DNA of 64,000 nucleotides from assembly GCF_035989245.1 (NCBI RefSeq), contig NZ_JAYMFF010000008.1, positions 1 through 64,000 on the forward strand, read 5' to 3'. Of this stretch, positions 8,350 to 16,625 are shown in pieces; the first letter of the stretch is position 1; every line of letters begins with the position of its first letter. Both the position numbers and the translations under genes were made by a program. The stretch is from Adlercreutzia wanghongyangiae. GTDB lineage: Bacteria > Actinomycetota > Coriobacteriia > Coriobacteriales > Eggerthellaceae. Under the pieces are notes generated by a model. The model was given only the letters and a program-made list of their open reading frames with translations, did not search any database and had not been told where the DNA came from.

Positions 8350-9227
8350 CTTTCGGCAAAGTAGCTCTTTGCATAATCGGCGAACGCACGCGCCGCTTGC
8401 CCGCAATCAGCCTTGGCGACAATGCCATAGCTGGCTTCGCCCCAATCCAAGGGAACGCAGGTAAGCGGCGGGGTGCACGCCGGCGCATACCGGGTCGGCA
8501 CGGGCACAACTCCCCCCTCGAGTGCCACTCTCATAAGAAGCGCTGTACTGAAAACCGACTCGTCGAAAACGATGTCGAGGCGCTTTTCGGCGACCGTGCT
8601 CTCGAAAAGCCTCATCTGCGGCTCCTCGCGGTACATCGATTCGACGTAAACCGTCTCGCCGTCCAAGTCCTCAAGGCGAACGGTCTCGCGTTTCGTCAAC
8701 CGATGACCTTCGCCGACGGCGCAGCAATACGTATCGCGGTACAGCTCGGTATAGCAGAACCCCGCATCCGCCAAACGCTCCATCCAAGGGAGGAAAACGA
8801 TATCTATCGTTCCTTTTTCCAGCTCATCGAGTTGCTGGTCGTAAGGAATATCGACAAATTGGCACGTCACGCGTCTCTCTTCCCGCTCAAAACCCGAGCA
8901 CAACTCGAGCAGCGAGATCGATGCGTCCCCATCGGCGCAGGCGATTCGCAGAACCTGGGATCGTTTTTTCTCCAGCGCTTGGCCCGACGCCCGACCTTCC
9001 TCGTATAGACGCAAGATTTCCCGAGCCGTTTGGTAGAAAGAGGCACCTGCCTCGGTAAGGGTCACGCCACTGGGACTTCGATCGAACAAGCTGAACCCCA
9101 GATCCCTCTCCAGCAAAGTGATCTGTTGGAGCAACGCGGGCGCCGAGATGAAGGACTTCGCCGCCGCTTTGGAAAAGCTTCCGTTATCGGCAGCAAGCAA
9201 AAAGGACCCCAACTGTCTCTCATTCAT
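8346..9227 (-). CDS. LysR-family transcriptional regulator
   Basis: The 293-residue protein has an N-terminal winged helix-turn-helix (about 1-62: ADNGSFSKAAAKSFISAPAL, then LLERDLGFSLFDRS) and a periplasmic-binding-like effector domain. Its start codon follows GAGGAGGTGCCA. Its stop overlaps the stop of the first flavoprotein gene at a CTAG, so the two converge, while it is divergent from the second flavoprotein gene. It is the natural candidate to control both flavoproteins in response to their substrate. Effector unknown. Confidence 0.88.
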   Translation of the reverse strand: MNERQLGSFLLAADNGSFSKAAAKSFISAPALLQQITLLERDLGFSLFDRSPSGVTLTEAGASFYQTAREILRLYEEGRASGQALEKKRSQVLRIACADGDASISLLELCSGFEREERRVTCQFVDIPYDQQLDELEKGTIDIVFLPWMERLADAGFCYTELYRDTYCCAVGEGHRLTKRETVRLEDLDGETVYVESMYREEPQMRLFESTVAEKRLDIVFDESVFSTALLMRVALEGGVVPVPTRYAPACTPPLTCVPLDWGEASYGIVAKADCGQAARAFADYAKSYFAES

Positions 9228-9286
9228 TGGCACCTCCTCTCTCTCCGCATTAAGTTTTAACATCATACTACTTAAGAGATGGATTC

Positions 9287-9336
9287 TTCCTCCCGCATCG
9301 GACAATCCCTAGAATCCCAATCGCAGGCTGGGATTC
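9287..9336 (+). promoter_or_regulatory. promoter of the second flavoprotein overlapped by an 8-bp palindrome
   Basis: TTCCTC (9287-9292), 17 bp, then TAGAAT (9310-9315) mirrors the -35 sequence and spacing of the first flavoprotein promoter. GAATCCCA (9312-9319) and TGGGATTC (9329-9336) are perfect 8-bp arms with a 9-bp centre overlying the -10 and start point. LysR regulators bind dyads of this size. The site is 85 bp upstream of the LysR start, in the divergent intergenic region. Confidence 0.55.
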
Positions 9337-9372
9337 GCCCCACCTGGGAAACCACCAAGTGAGAGGGATATT

Positions 9373-10884
9373 ATGACCATGGATCAGACTCGCCGTACCT
9401 TTCTCAAGAGCGGCGCTATCGCGGGAGCCGCCGTCGCACTTGGCGCACTTGCTGGATGCTCGCCCCAGGAAAAGGGGAAAGAAGGCAGCGAGCTCGCGCA
9501 AACAGCTGGATCGAACGCAGAGGAGGGCTCCGAAGCACTGCCCGAATCGGCAGACCTGTCGGCCACCGTGCTTGTCATCGGGTCAGGTATAGCGGGTACC
9601 GTAGCGGCGCTAGAGGCGGCGGAGAGAGGAATGGACGTACTCCTCGTAGAAAAGAGCGAGAACCTGGGAGGCACATCCGCCCTCTGCAGCGGTGCCTTCA
9701 TGGCCGCCGGGACAACGCTGACCCAAAGCAGTGGGGTCACCCTCACGGTAAATGATTTCTACAACACGCTCATTTCCCTGGATGCCTCGTCAACCACCGA
9801 TCGAGATATCATCCAGCGTTTCGCCTTCAATGCCGCCTCCGCCTGCCGTTTTCTCGAGGATCACGGTGTGACGTTCACCGAACTTACCAGCCCGCGGCTC
9901 GAGCTGCCCGCGATATCTCACATGACCGAGGGCGGAAGCGTCGTCATGGAAACTCTCGGTGCCCACCTGAGCGACAAGGGAGTGACCGTTGAGACCGGCT
10001 TGCGTGTCACCGATTTGGTCAAGGACGAAAGCGGCCGCATGATCGGTGCCTGGGGAGAACAAGCCGGTGATCGCGTCTCCATCCGCTCTCCTTACATAAT
10101 TCTGGCCACGGGGGGTTTCGCGAGCGCCCAGGAAATGCTCGCGAAACACGCGACGCCACTCCTGTTGAGCAGCAGCACCATGAACCCTAACACCGGCGAC
10201 GGATACCGTCTGGCGAAAGCGGCCGGATCGGCAATGCTCGATACCGACGCCGCAATCGTCACAACAAGCGACACCCAGGGAGAAAACTGGGTGGGGGCCT
10301 TCAGTGAAGACCTATTCTATGTAACAGACGAGGGCGAGCGATACTGCGACGAATCTATCAGCACCTTCGATCGCAGCTTCATCATGATGGCCCGGGGGAT
10401 CACGACCGAGTACATTATCGCCACCGAAAGCCAGTACGAGGCATTCAAAGCCGATTTCGACAGCGCCGCTGCCGACGGCCGCTCTTTCTCGTCCGATGAC
10501 CCCCGGGAGCTTGCGCGGCAAATGGGCATCGACCCCGACCGCTTCGCGCAAACCGTGCAGCGCTACAACGAGTTGTGCGACAAGGGCGTCGACGAGGACT
10601 ACGGAAAAGACTCCCAGTACCTGACCAAGCTCGAAGGCCCTCTGCACTCCCTTACCTGCGCCTTTGATCTCACCGACACCGCAAGCGGACCGCGCATCAA
10701 TAAGAACGCCCAGGTGATTTCCATCGACGGAACGCCAATCGAGGGTCTGTATGCCGCCGGAGCAGTCACCATGGCACAGCTATTCGGCCATGCCTATATA
10801 GGCACGGGATCCTCGATGACCAATGGGGCGGTTTTCGGGCGGGCCGCTGCGCAGCATATTTCCCAAATCAAGGACATTGCCTAA
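9373..10884 (+). CDS. Tat-exported lipoprotein FAD oxidoreductase (fumarate reductase-like)
   Basis: The 503-residue protein has a Tat signal (TRRTFLKSG, 6-14) and lipobox LAGC with Cys29. FAD binds at VLVIGSGIAGTVAAL (about 61-75), ending VEKSENLGGTSA. The motif GDGYRLAKAAGS and the C-terminal GHAYIGTGSSMTNGAVFG are those of the FAD_binding_2 succinate/fumarate-reductase-like group. It should act outside the membrane as a terminal reductase of an unknown organic acceptor. It is a different paralogue from the flavoprotein at 6841-8349. The LysR gene between them and matching promoter sequences suggest a shared signal. Start at ATG 9373 after GAGAGGGAT; ATG 9379 is also possible. Confidence 0.87.
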   Translation: MTMDQTRRTFLKSGAIAGAAVALGALAGCSPQEKGKEGSELAQTAGSNAEEGSEALPESADLSATVLVIGSGIAGTVAALEAAERGMDVLLVEKSENLGGTSALCSGAFMAAGTTLTQSSGVTLTVNDFYNTLISLDASSTTDRDIIQRFAFNAASACRFLEDHGVTFTELTSPRLELPAISHMTEGGSVVMETLGAHLSDKGVTVETGLRVTDLVKDESGRMIGAWGEQAGDRVSIRSPYIILATGGFASAQEMLAKHATPLLLSSSTMNPNTGDGYRLAKAAGSAMLDTDAAIVTTSDTQGENWVGAFSEDLFYVTDEGERYCDESISTFDRSFIMMARGITTEYIIATESQYEAFKADFDSAAADGRSFSSDDPRELARQMGIDPDRFAQTVQRYNELCDKGVDEDYGKDSQYLTKLEGPLHSLTCAFDLTDTASGPRINKNAQVISIDGTPIEGLYAAGAVTMAQLFGHAYIGTGSSMTNGAVFGRAAAQHISQIKDIA

Positions 10885-10976
10885 GGACATTTCCCGGCCA
10901 CCCCGGGTCTCTTCCGCGGAATCCTCCCCAGGCTCTCTGCTACAATCATCGCGTCACCGAGTAGGAGGAGGATTCC

Positions 10977-12047
10977 GTGAATCCAAAGAACGTGGCGCCC
11001 GGCATCGGCATCTGCGCCGCCCTGGCGCTGCCCTGCTGGTTTCTCGGCGAGGCGCTGCCCGTGGTGGGCGCGCCGGTGTTCGCCATCCTGCTCGGCATGG
11101 CCGTGGCCCTCGCATGGAAGCAACCGACCCGCGGCGCGGTGCAGGACGGCATTGCCTTCACGGCGAAGAAGGTGCTGCAGTACGCCGTCATCCTGCTCGG
11201 CTTCGGGTTGAACCTGGCCCAAATCGCGGCCGTGGGCGCCGAGAGCCTGCCCATCATCTGCTCCACTATCGCCACGGCCCTCATCGTGGGATATATCCTC
11301 TACAAGGTGCTGCGCATGGACTCGGCCATCGCCACGCTCATCGCCGTGGGCTCGTCCATCTGCGGCGGCTCGGCCATCGCGGCCACCGCCCCGGTCATCC
11401 GCGCCAAGGACGAGCAGGTGGCCCAAGCCATCTCGGTCATCTTCCTGTTCAATGTGGCCGCGGCGCTCGTCTTCCCCACCCTGGGCGGCATGCTCGGCAT
11501 GTCCAACGAGGGCTTCGGACTGTTCGCCGGCACCGCCGTGAACGACACCTCCTCGGTCACCGCCGCGGCGGCCGCCTGGGACGGCATGCATCCCGGCGCG
11601 AATGCCCTTGACGACGCCACTATCGTGAAGCTCACGCGAACGCTCGCCATCATCCCCATCACCCTCGCGCTCGGCATCCTCATGGCCCACAAGGACAATG
11701 CGGAGCTGGCCGCCCAGGCCACCGCCGCCGGAGCCCCCATCGTGCGCGAGGGCCTGCTCGGCAACTTCTCGCTCAAGCGCGCCTTCCCCACCTTCATCCT
11801 GTTCTTCCTGCTGGCGAGCGTTGCCACCACCGTCGCCGTGGCGCTGGGCGCCGATATCGCCGTGTTCGCGCCGCTGAAAACGGCGAGCAAGTTCTTCATC
11901 TGCATGGCCATGGCCGCCATCGGGCTTAACACCGACATCGTGAAGCTCGTAAAAAGCGGCGGCAAGCCCATCCTCATGGGCGCCATCTGCTGGATCTGCA
12001 TTGCCGCCGTGAGCTTGGGCATGCAGCATATATTAAATCTGTGGTAG
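10977..12047 (+). CDS. YeiH/UPF0324 family putative sulfate/anion exporter
   Basis: The 356-residue protein is nearly all hydrophobic, with about 10 membrane helices and the family signatures LLGFGLNL and GSSICGGSAIAATAP (about 120-135). Related YeiH/YadS proteins are annotated as sulfate exporters, on limited evidence. The start is GTG at 10977 behind an excellent TAGGAGGAGG site. A TACAAT -10 box lies at 10941-10946. The gene stands alone and converges with coaE; a structured intergenic element follows. Confidence 0.82.
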   Translation: MNPKNVAPGIGICAALALPCWFLGEALPVVGAPVFAILLGMAVALAWKQPTRGAVQDGIAFTAKKVLQYAVILLGFGLNLAQIAAVGAESLPIICSTIATALIVGYILYKVLRMDSAIATLIAVGSSICGGSAIAATAPVIRAKDEQVAQAISVIFLFNVAAALVFPTLGGMLGMSNEGFGLFAGTAVNDTSSVTAAAAAWDGMHPGANALDDATIVKLTRTLAIIPITLALGILMAHKDNAELAAQATAAGAPIVREGLLGNFSLKRAFPTFILFFLLASVATTVAVALGADIAVFAPLKTASKFFICMAMAAIGLNTDIVKLVKSGGKPILMGAICWICIAAVSLGMQHILNLW

Positions 12048-12089
12048 CGAACAACCAGGCGACGTAGGTTCGCCCAAGGGAGTCAGCGA

Positions 12090-12258
12090 GAGGCCCTGCC
12101 GCGTTTCAGATTCGTCCGCCTTTGGCCCAAGCGTACTTCGGTACGCGCCGTGGCCAAAACAGTGAACAGCCCGGTGGGCTGTTCAGCGCCTTTCAGGCGA
12201 CCGAGAGGGAGCGTCCTGCGCAGCAAACTGCGCAGGACATGAAATGCGGCAGGGCCTC
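12090..12258. other. multi-hairpin structured intergenic element (candidate noncoding RNA)
   Basis: Long outer arms pair 12090-12108 with 12240-12258 (18 of 19; the exception is a G-U pair in plus-strand RNA). Inside are: a TTTGGCC/GGCCAAA arm (12121-12127/12152-12158) capped by GCGTAC-ttcg-GTACGC (12131-12146), a UUCG tetraloop hairpin; GAACAGCCC-ggt-GGGCTGTTC (12164-12184); and an 11-bp perfect hairpin 12213-12223/12228-12238. This makes a closed multi-branch structure between two convergent genes. No open frame of credible composition lies in it. Confidence 0.6.
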
Positions 12259-12284
12259 GTAGCGTCGGCATTGATCCTGTTGCG

Positions 12285-12884
12285 TTAGCAACAGGATTTA
12301 TATTGGTTCCACCAGGCGAGCACTTCGTTGCGCAGCTCGTCGGGGGTGCCGTCGTTGTTGAAGACCACGTCGGCCGCCTCGATGCGGTCGGCATCGGTGA
12401 TCTGGCGGGCGATGCGGGCGCGCACGTCCTCCTCGGGAAAGCCCGAGGCCACCGCGCGCTCGATGCGGGTCTCCAGCGGCGCCAGCACGGCGATGACCAC
12501 ATCGGCGCCGTAGGCCAGCGAGCTCTGGCGGTTGCGGAACACCGAGTACTCCACCACCACGGCGGGCTTGCCCTCGGCGGTGAACCCGTCGATGAGATCG
12601 GTGTAGCGCTCCTCGATGCGGGGCATGGTGATGGTGTTCAGCTTGCGGGTGGCCGCCGGCGTCGCGAAGGCCTTGGCCGCAAGGGCGCTGCGCACCACTT
12701 CCCCGTTCTCGTCGAAGATGTCATCGCCGAAAGCACCGCGCAGATCGTCCTTCACCGTATCCCACGTGAGCACCTCGTGCCCCACCTGGTCCAAATCGAT
12801 CCACGCCAGGCCCTCGTCGGTCAGCGCCTTGCGCGCCGTGGACTTCCCGGCCCCCATACCGCCGATGAGAAACAGCTTCTTCAT
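12285..12884 (-). CDS. coaE: dephospho-CoA kinase
   Basis: The 199-residue P-loop kinase phosphorylates the 3'-hydroxyl of dephospho-CoA, the last step of CoA synthesis. Walker A is GGMGAGKSTA (near residue 7). DLDQVGHEVL (about 30-39) matches the family's DAD substrate motif region, and a lid-type segment includes RIARQITDADR. The ATG at 12884 follows GAAGGAGAGG. The stop codon lies in the loop of a 9-bp perfect hairpin (12275-12283/12288-12296), so the transcript end is structured. It follows rpsA on the same strand. Confidence 0.9.
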   Translation of the reverse strand: MKKLFLIGGMGAGKSTARKALTDEGLAWIDLDQVGHEVLTWDTVKDDLRGAFGDDIFDENGEVVRSALAAKAFATPAATRKLNTITMPRIEERYTDLIDGFTAEGKPAVVVEYSVFRNRQSSLAYGADVVIAVLAPLETRIERAVASGFPEEDVRARIARQITDADRIEAADVVFNNDGTPDELRNEVLAWWNQYKSCC

Positions 12885-12940
12885 GTCGCACCTCTCCTTC
12901 GGAATTTCGAATTCGCTGGCATCATGATACACGAAAAAGA

Positions 12941-12966
12941 ACGGGCCGCCCCGATGGGCGGCCCGT
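12941..12966 (-). terminator. rho-independent terminator of rpsA
   Basis: An 11-bp perfect stem (12941-12951 with 12956-12966) around CGAT is followed on the minus strand by TCTTTTTCG. It ends the rpsA transcript and lies upstream of the coaE start. Confidence 0.88.
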
Positions 12967-12991
12967 CAAATTCACGCTTTTGCGCTGGAAG

Positions 12992-14218
12992 CTACTCGGC
13001 GTCGGCGGTCTCCACCTCGACGACCTCGGCCTCGGCCTCGGCCGGAGCCTCGTCCTTCTTGCGGCGGGCCGGCTTCTCCTCGGCCTGCACCGACTCGTCC
13101 ACGTCGATCTCGAAGCCGAGCTCCTCGGCGGCGGCCTTCATGGACAGGGAGATGCGGCGGCGGTCCGGGTTGATCTCCATGACCTTCACCTTCACATCGT
13201 CGCCCGCGTGCACGACCTGCGCCGGGGTGTCGATGTGGCGGCCGGCCATCTCGGAGATGTGCACCAGGCCCTCGATGGAGTCGCCCAGCTCCACAAAGGC
13301 GCCGAACGGGACGATCTTGGTGACCTTGCCGTCGACGATGGTGCCCACGGGGTAGTTCTCCACCAGCTTGATCCACGGATCGGGCGTGGTCTGCTTGAGA
13401 CCGAGGGAGATGCGCTCACGCTGCAGATCGACGTCGAGCACCTCGACCTCCACCTCGTCGCCCACCTTGACGACCTCGGAGGGATGGTTGACGTGGTTCC
13501 AGGACAGCTCGGAGATGTGCACCAGGCCGTCGATGCCGCCCAAATCCACGAAGGCGCCGAAGTCCACGATGGAGGACACGTTGCCCTTGAGGCGCATGCC
13601 CTTCGACAGCTTGGAGAGGATCTCGGCGCGCTCGTTCTTGCGGCCTTCCTCCAGCAGCACGCGGCGGGACAGCACGACGTTGTTGCGGTTGCGGTCCATC
13701 TCGATGACGCGGGCCTCGATCTCGGTGCCCAGGTACATGTCCAGATCCTTCACGCGGCGCAGGTCCACGAGAGAGGCCGGCAGGAAGCCGCGCAGGCCGA
13801 TGTCCAGGATGAGACCGCCCTTGACCACCTCGATGACCTCGCCGGTGACCACTTCGCCGGCCTTGAACTTCTCCTCGACGGAAATCCAGGCACGCTCGTA
13901 CTCGGCGCGCTTCTTGGAGAGGATCAGGCGGCCGTCCTTGTCCTCCTTCTGGAGAACCAGAGCCTCGATCTTGTCGCCCAGGCTCACGATGTCGGACGGA
14001 TCGGCGTCCTTGCGGATGGACAGCTCGCGGGAGGGGATGACGCCCTCGCTCTTGAAGCCGATGTCCACCAGCACCTCATCGTGCTCCAGCTTGACGACGG
14101 TGCCGTCGACGAGATCGCCCTCGTCGAACTCGGTCAGCGTGCCGTCGATCATCTCGTTCATCTGCTCATCGGAGATGTCGGAGAAGTCGATCACGGAGGT
14201 GTTCTTGATTTCGGTCAA
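12992..14218 (-). CDS. rpsA: 30S ribosomal protein S1
   Basis: The 408-residue protein has four S1 RNA-binding repeats (starting about 33, 120, 205 and 290), each with the GLVHISE-type strand in repeats 3 and 4. An acidic Ala/Glu tail follows. It binds mRNA on the 30S subunit to help initiation. Four repeats is the usual Gram-positive/actinobacterial form (E. coli has six). The start codon is TTG, fixed by GAAAGGGG six nt upstream. The leader is long with small hairpins, so self-regulation is possible. Confidence 0.95.
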   Translation of the reverse strand: MTEIKNTSVIDFSDISDEQMNEMIDGTLTEFDEGDLVDGTVVKLEHDEVLVDIGFKSEGVIPSRELSIRKDADPSDIVSLGDKIEALVLQKEDKDGRLILSKKRAEYERAWISVEEKFKAGEVVTGEVIEVVKGGLILDIGLRGFLPASLVDLRRVKDLDMYLGTEIEARVIEMDRNRNNVVLSRRVLLEEGRKNERAEILSKLSKGMRLKGNVSSIVDFGAFVDLGGIDGLVHISELSWNHVNHPSEVVKVGDEVEVEVLDVDLQRERISLGLKQTTPDPWIKLVENYPVGTIVDGKVTKIVPFGAFVELGDSIEGLVHISEMAGRHIDTPAQVVHAGDDVKVKVMEINPDRRRISLSMKAAAEELGFEIDVDESVQAEEKPARRKKDEAPAEAEAEVVEVETADAE

Positions 14219-14593
14219 AACGGACCCCTTTCAAAAACTAAATCGGGGACCCTTCGTCATGATGGTTGATACTTACCATGTTCGCTTGCAGAAGCAAGAG
14301 ATCGCGGTGCAACAAACATGTCTCGGGGGCCAGCAGATACTTTCACTCGCCGGTTTCGGCAAGCCCGCCCAGTATAGCACCGCCGACCCATGAAGAATTG
14401 TGAATTTTGCCCGAGTGCCGACATTTTTCGCAGGGCGCCCACAGAGCTCACCGATGCTGCACGGCAAAGCCGCGCCAAACAGCGGGGAGCCCGAACGCAA
14501 TGGCTATCGCCGCGAGCGATGCCGCTCCATCGCGAACAGGTATTACCCAACGGCAAAGGCCATCGGCTAGCATGGTATCAGGAGGTGCCGAAC
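14219..14593. promoter_or_regulatory. divergent intergenic region: rpsA leader and lysE promoter
   Basis: On the minus strand TATACT (14371-14376) is a good -10 for rpsA, giving a leader of about 150 nt with two small hairpins, GCCG-aaac-CGGC (14349-14360) and CTTGC-agaa-GCAAG near 14283-14296. On the plus strand TAGCAT lies about 20 nt before the AGGAGG of the exporter gene. The stretch 14400-14560 holds no gene or repeat that I can support, and no recognisable riboswitch. Confidence 0.45.
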
Positions 14594-15178
14594 ATGGAAA
14601 CACAGGCGGCAGGGGCGTTTCTCATCTACTGCCTCGTCAACGCATTTACTCCCGGGCCGGGAAACATCCTCGCCCTCAGCACAGCGGCAAGCCACGGCTG
14701 GCGACGCGGGATGCCCCTGTACCTGGGCATTTTCTGCGGCTACTTCGCCGTTCAGGCGATCTGCGCGCTCACGGTGTTCTTCTTAGGCTCGGCCGTGCCC
14801 GACGCGCTCGGAATCTTGAAGTACGCGGGCGCCGCCTACGTGGTCTGGCTCGCCGTGCACATCGCGCGCAGTCGCCCCGAAGAGGACGGGTCGGGCGGGA
14901 GGCCCTCGTTTGTCCAGGGGTTCCTCCTGCAATTCGTCAACGCGAAGATATACCTGTTCGGCATCACGGCGCTCGTCGGCTTCATCGTCGGCCACGCGAG
15001 CGATCTTCCCACGCTCATGGTCGTTGAGATGGTGATCGCCTCCATCGGAACCGTGGCAACCCTCGTCTGGATCGCCTTCGGCGTGGCGCTCCAGAAAGCC
15101 TACCTGCGCCACTTCCGCGCCGCGAACCTCGTCTTCGCCGCTACGCTTATGCTCTGCGCCGTAGAGATGCTCGCCTGA
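14594..15178 (+). CDS. LysE/RhtB family amino-acid exporter
   Basis: The 194-residue protein has about six membrane helices and the family signature NAFTPGPGNILALSTA (about 15-30), followed by GWRRGMPLYLGI. LysE/RhtB proteins export amino acids such as lysine, threonine or homoserine by proton exchange. The substrate cannot be told from sequence. The ATG at 14594 is chosen over an upstream in-frame start because AGGAGG is spaced 8 nt ahead and the protein then begins at the first helix. Confidence 0.87.
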   Translation: METQAAGAFLIYCLVNAFTPGPGNILALSTAASHGWRRGMPLYLGIFCGYFAVQAICALTVFFLGSAVPDALGILKYAGAAYVVWLAVHIARSRPEEDGSGGRPSFVQGFLLQFVNAKIYLFGITALVGFIVGHASDLPTLMVVEMVIASIGTVATLVWIAFGVALQKAYLRHFRAANLVFAATLMLCAVEMLA

Positions 15179-15192
15179 ACACCGCGCTTCCG

Positions 15193-15441
15193 CTACTCGG
15201 CCGCCTGGGCCTCGCGCAGGGCGTGCACAAGCTGGTCGGCGCAGGACGTGGAGCGCCGCCCGCAGGTGTTGCCCTCCAGAAGCGCGGCCACCTCGTCCAC
15301 CTTCATGCCGGCCACCAACTTGGAGATGGCCTTCAGGTTGCCGTCGCAACCGCCGACGAACTGCACGTTTTGCACCGTGTCGCCGCTCACTTCAACGTCG
15401 ATCTGACGGGAGCACACGCCGCGCGGAGTATAGGTATGCAT
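15193..15441 (-). CDS. TSCPD-domain protein (TIGR03905 family)
   Basis: The 82-residue protein has conserved cysteines in RGVCSRQ, VGGCDGNL and GNTCGRRSTSCADQL, the last being the TSCPD signature found at the end of vitamin-B12-dependent ribonucleotide reductases and as stand-alone small proteins. The cysteines may bind a metal or mediate thiol chemistry. The function of the stand-alone form is unknown. Start ATG 15441 follows GAAAGGAA. It converges on the LysE gene with a 14-nt gap. Confidence 0.82.
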   Translation of the reverse strand: MHTYTPRGVCSRQIDVEVSGDTVQNVQFVGGCDGNLKAISKLVAGMKVDEVAALLEGNTCGRRSTSCADQLVHALREAQAAE

Positions 15442-15563
15442 AGCAGGTTCCTTTCTCTTGTCTTCTCTCGCACGCGATTGTACCGCAAGACGAGCGGAAT
15501 ACTTTGCGTTAGAATGATCGGACACGCTTCTTTGAATCGGGTTTCATCGAGATAAGGCTCCGC

Positions 15564-16610
15564 ATGGAATTGACGCTTTCGGTATTCCTCGCACAGGCAG
15601 GCGACCATCCCGTTCTGCTCGGCATTCTGGCACTGGTCATCGGCGTGACCGTCATCTCGGGAGCCACTGATGCCCCCAACGCCATCGCCTCGGCGGTGTC
15701 CACCCGCTGCCTCTCGCCCGGAGTAGCGCTCGGCCTCGCCGCCGTGTTCAACTTCGTCGGTCTGGTGGGCATGACCTACATCTCCACCGCCGTCGCCCAC
15801 ACGATGTTCAACATGGTGGACTTCTCGGGCAACACCCACCAGGCGCTGCTCGCCCTCATAGCCGCCATGATAGGCTCTATCGGCTGGGGCGTGTTCTGCT
15901 GGTTCTGGGGCATCCCCGCCTCGAAATCCCACTCGCTCATCGCCGGGGTCACCGGCGGGGCCATTGCCCTGAACGGCCTGGCGGGCGTGGTGCTCTCCGA
16001 GTGGATGCTCGTCATTTACGGCATGGTGTTCTCGCTGGTGGGAGGCTTCATTCTCGGCATGGCAACCACCAAGATCATCGAGTTTCTCTTCTCCTGCGTC
16101 GACCGACGCCGCGGCGACAAGGTGTGTGTGGTGCTGCAGGACATCTGCGCCTGCGCGCTTTCGTTTCTGCATGGCGCCCAGGACGGTCAGAAGTTCATGT
16201 CCATCGGGCTTTTGGGCATCGCGCTGGCCTTCGGCATGGAGACGAGCGGTGCCACCGACTTCCCCCTGTGGCTGATGATCATCTGCTCGCTGGCCATGTC
16301 GCTGGGCACGCTGCTCGGCGGCAAGCGCATCATCAAATCGGTGGCCATGGACATGGTCTCGCTCGAGAAATACCAGGGCGTGGCCGCCTCCGCCTCCACC
16401 GTTATCACCCTGTTCGTGGCGTCCATGACCGGCATGCCCGTGTCCACCTCGCACTGCTCTACCGCCTCCATCATGGGCGTGGGCGCCTCGCGCAGCTTCA
16501 AGCGCGTGAACTGGGGCGTGGCCCGGCGCATGGTGTGGGCCTGGGTGCTCACCTTCCCCTGCTGCGGCTTCATCGGCTGGGGCCTGGCCAAACTGTTCAT
16601 GCTGTTCTAA
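15564..16610 (+). CDS. inorganic phosphate transporter, PiT family
   Basis: The 348-residue membrane protein has the duplicated PiT signatures GATDAPNAIASAVSTR (about 33-48) and, in the second half, SFLHGAQDGQKFM (about 198-210) and GMPVSTSHCSTASIMGVG. PiT carriers import phosphate, usually as a metal-phosphate complex, with protons or sodium. No PhoU-like partner is adjacent. Start ATG 15564 follows GATAAGG. The gene converges with phzF, leaving only 15 nt between the stops. Confidence 0.92.
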   Translation: MELTLSVFLAQAGDHPVLLGILALVIGVTVISGATDAPNAIASAVSTRCLSPGVALGLAAVFNFVGLVGMTYISTAVAHTMFNMVDFSGNTHQALLALIAAMIGSIGWGVFCWFWGIPASKSHSLIAGVTGGAIALNGLAGVVLSEWMLVIYGMVFSLVGGFILGMATTKIIEFLFSCVDRRRGDKVCVVLQDICACALSFLHGAQDGQKFMSIGLLGIALAFGMETSGATDFPLWLMIICSLAMSLGTLLGGKRIIKSVAMDMVSLEKYQGVAASASTVITLFVASMTGMPVSTSHCSTASIMGVGASRSFKRVNWGVARRMVWAWVLTFPCCGFIGWGLAKLFMLF

Positions 16611-16625
16611 GGGCATCCCCGATCC

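Noticed and set aside
14219..14593. lysine-type riboswitch before the LysE gene
   Set aside because: No conserved core or terminator/antiterminator pair was found; only small hairpins belonging to the rpsA side.
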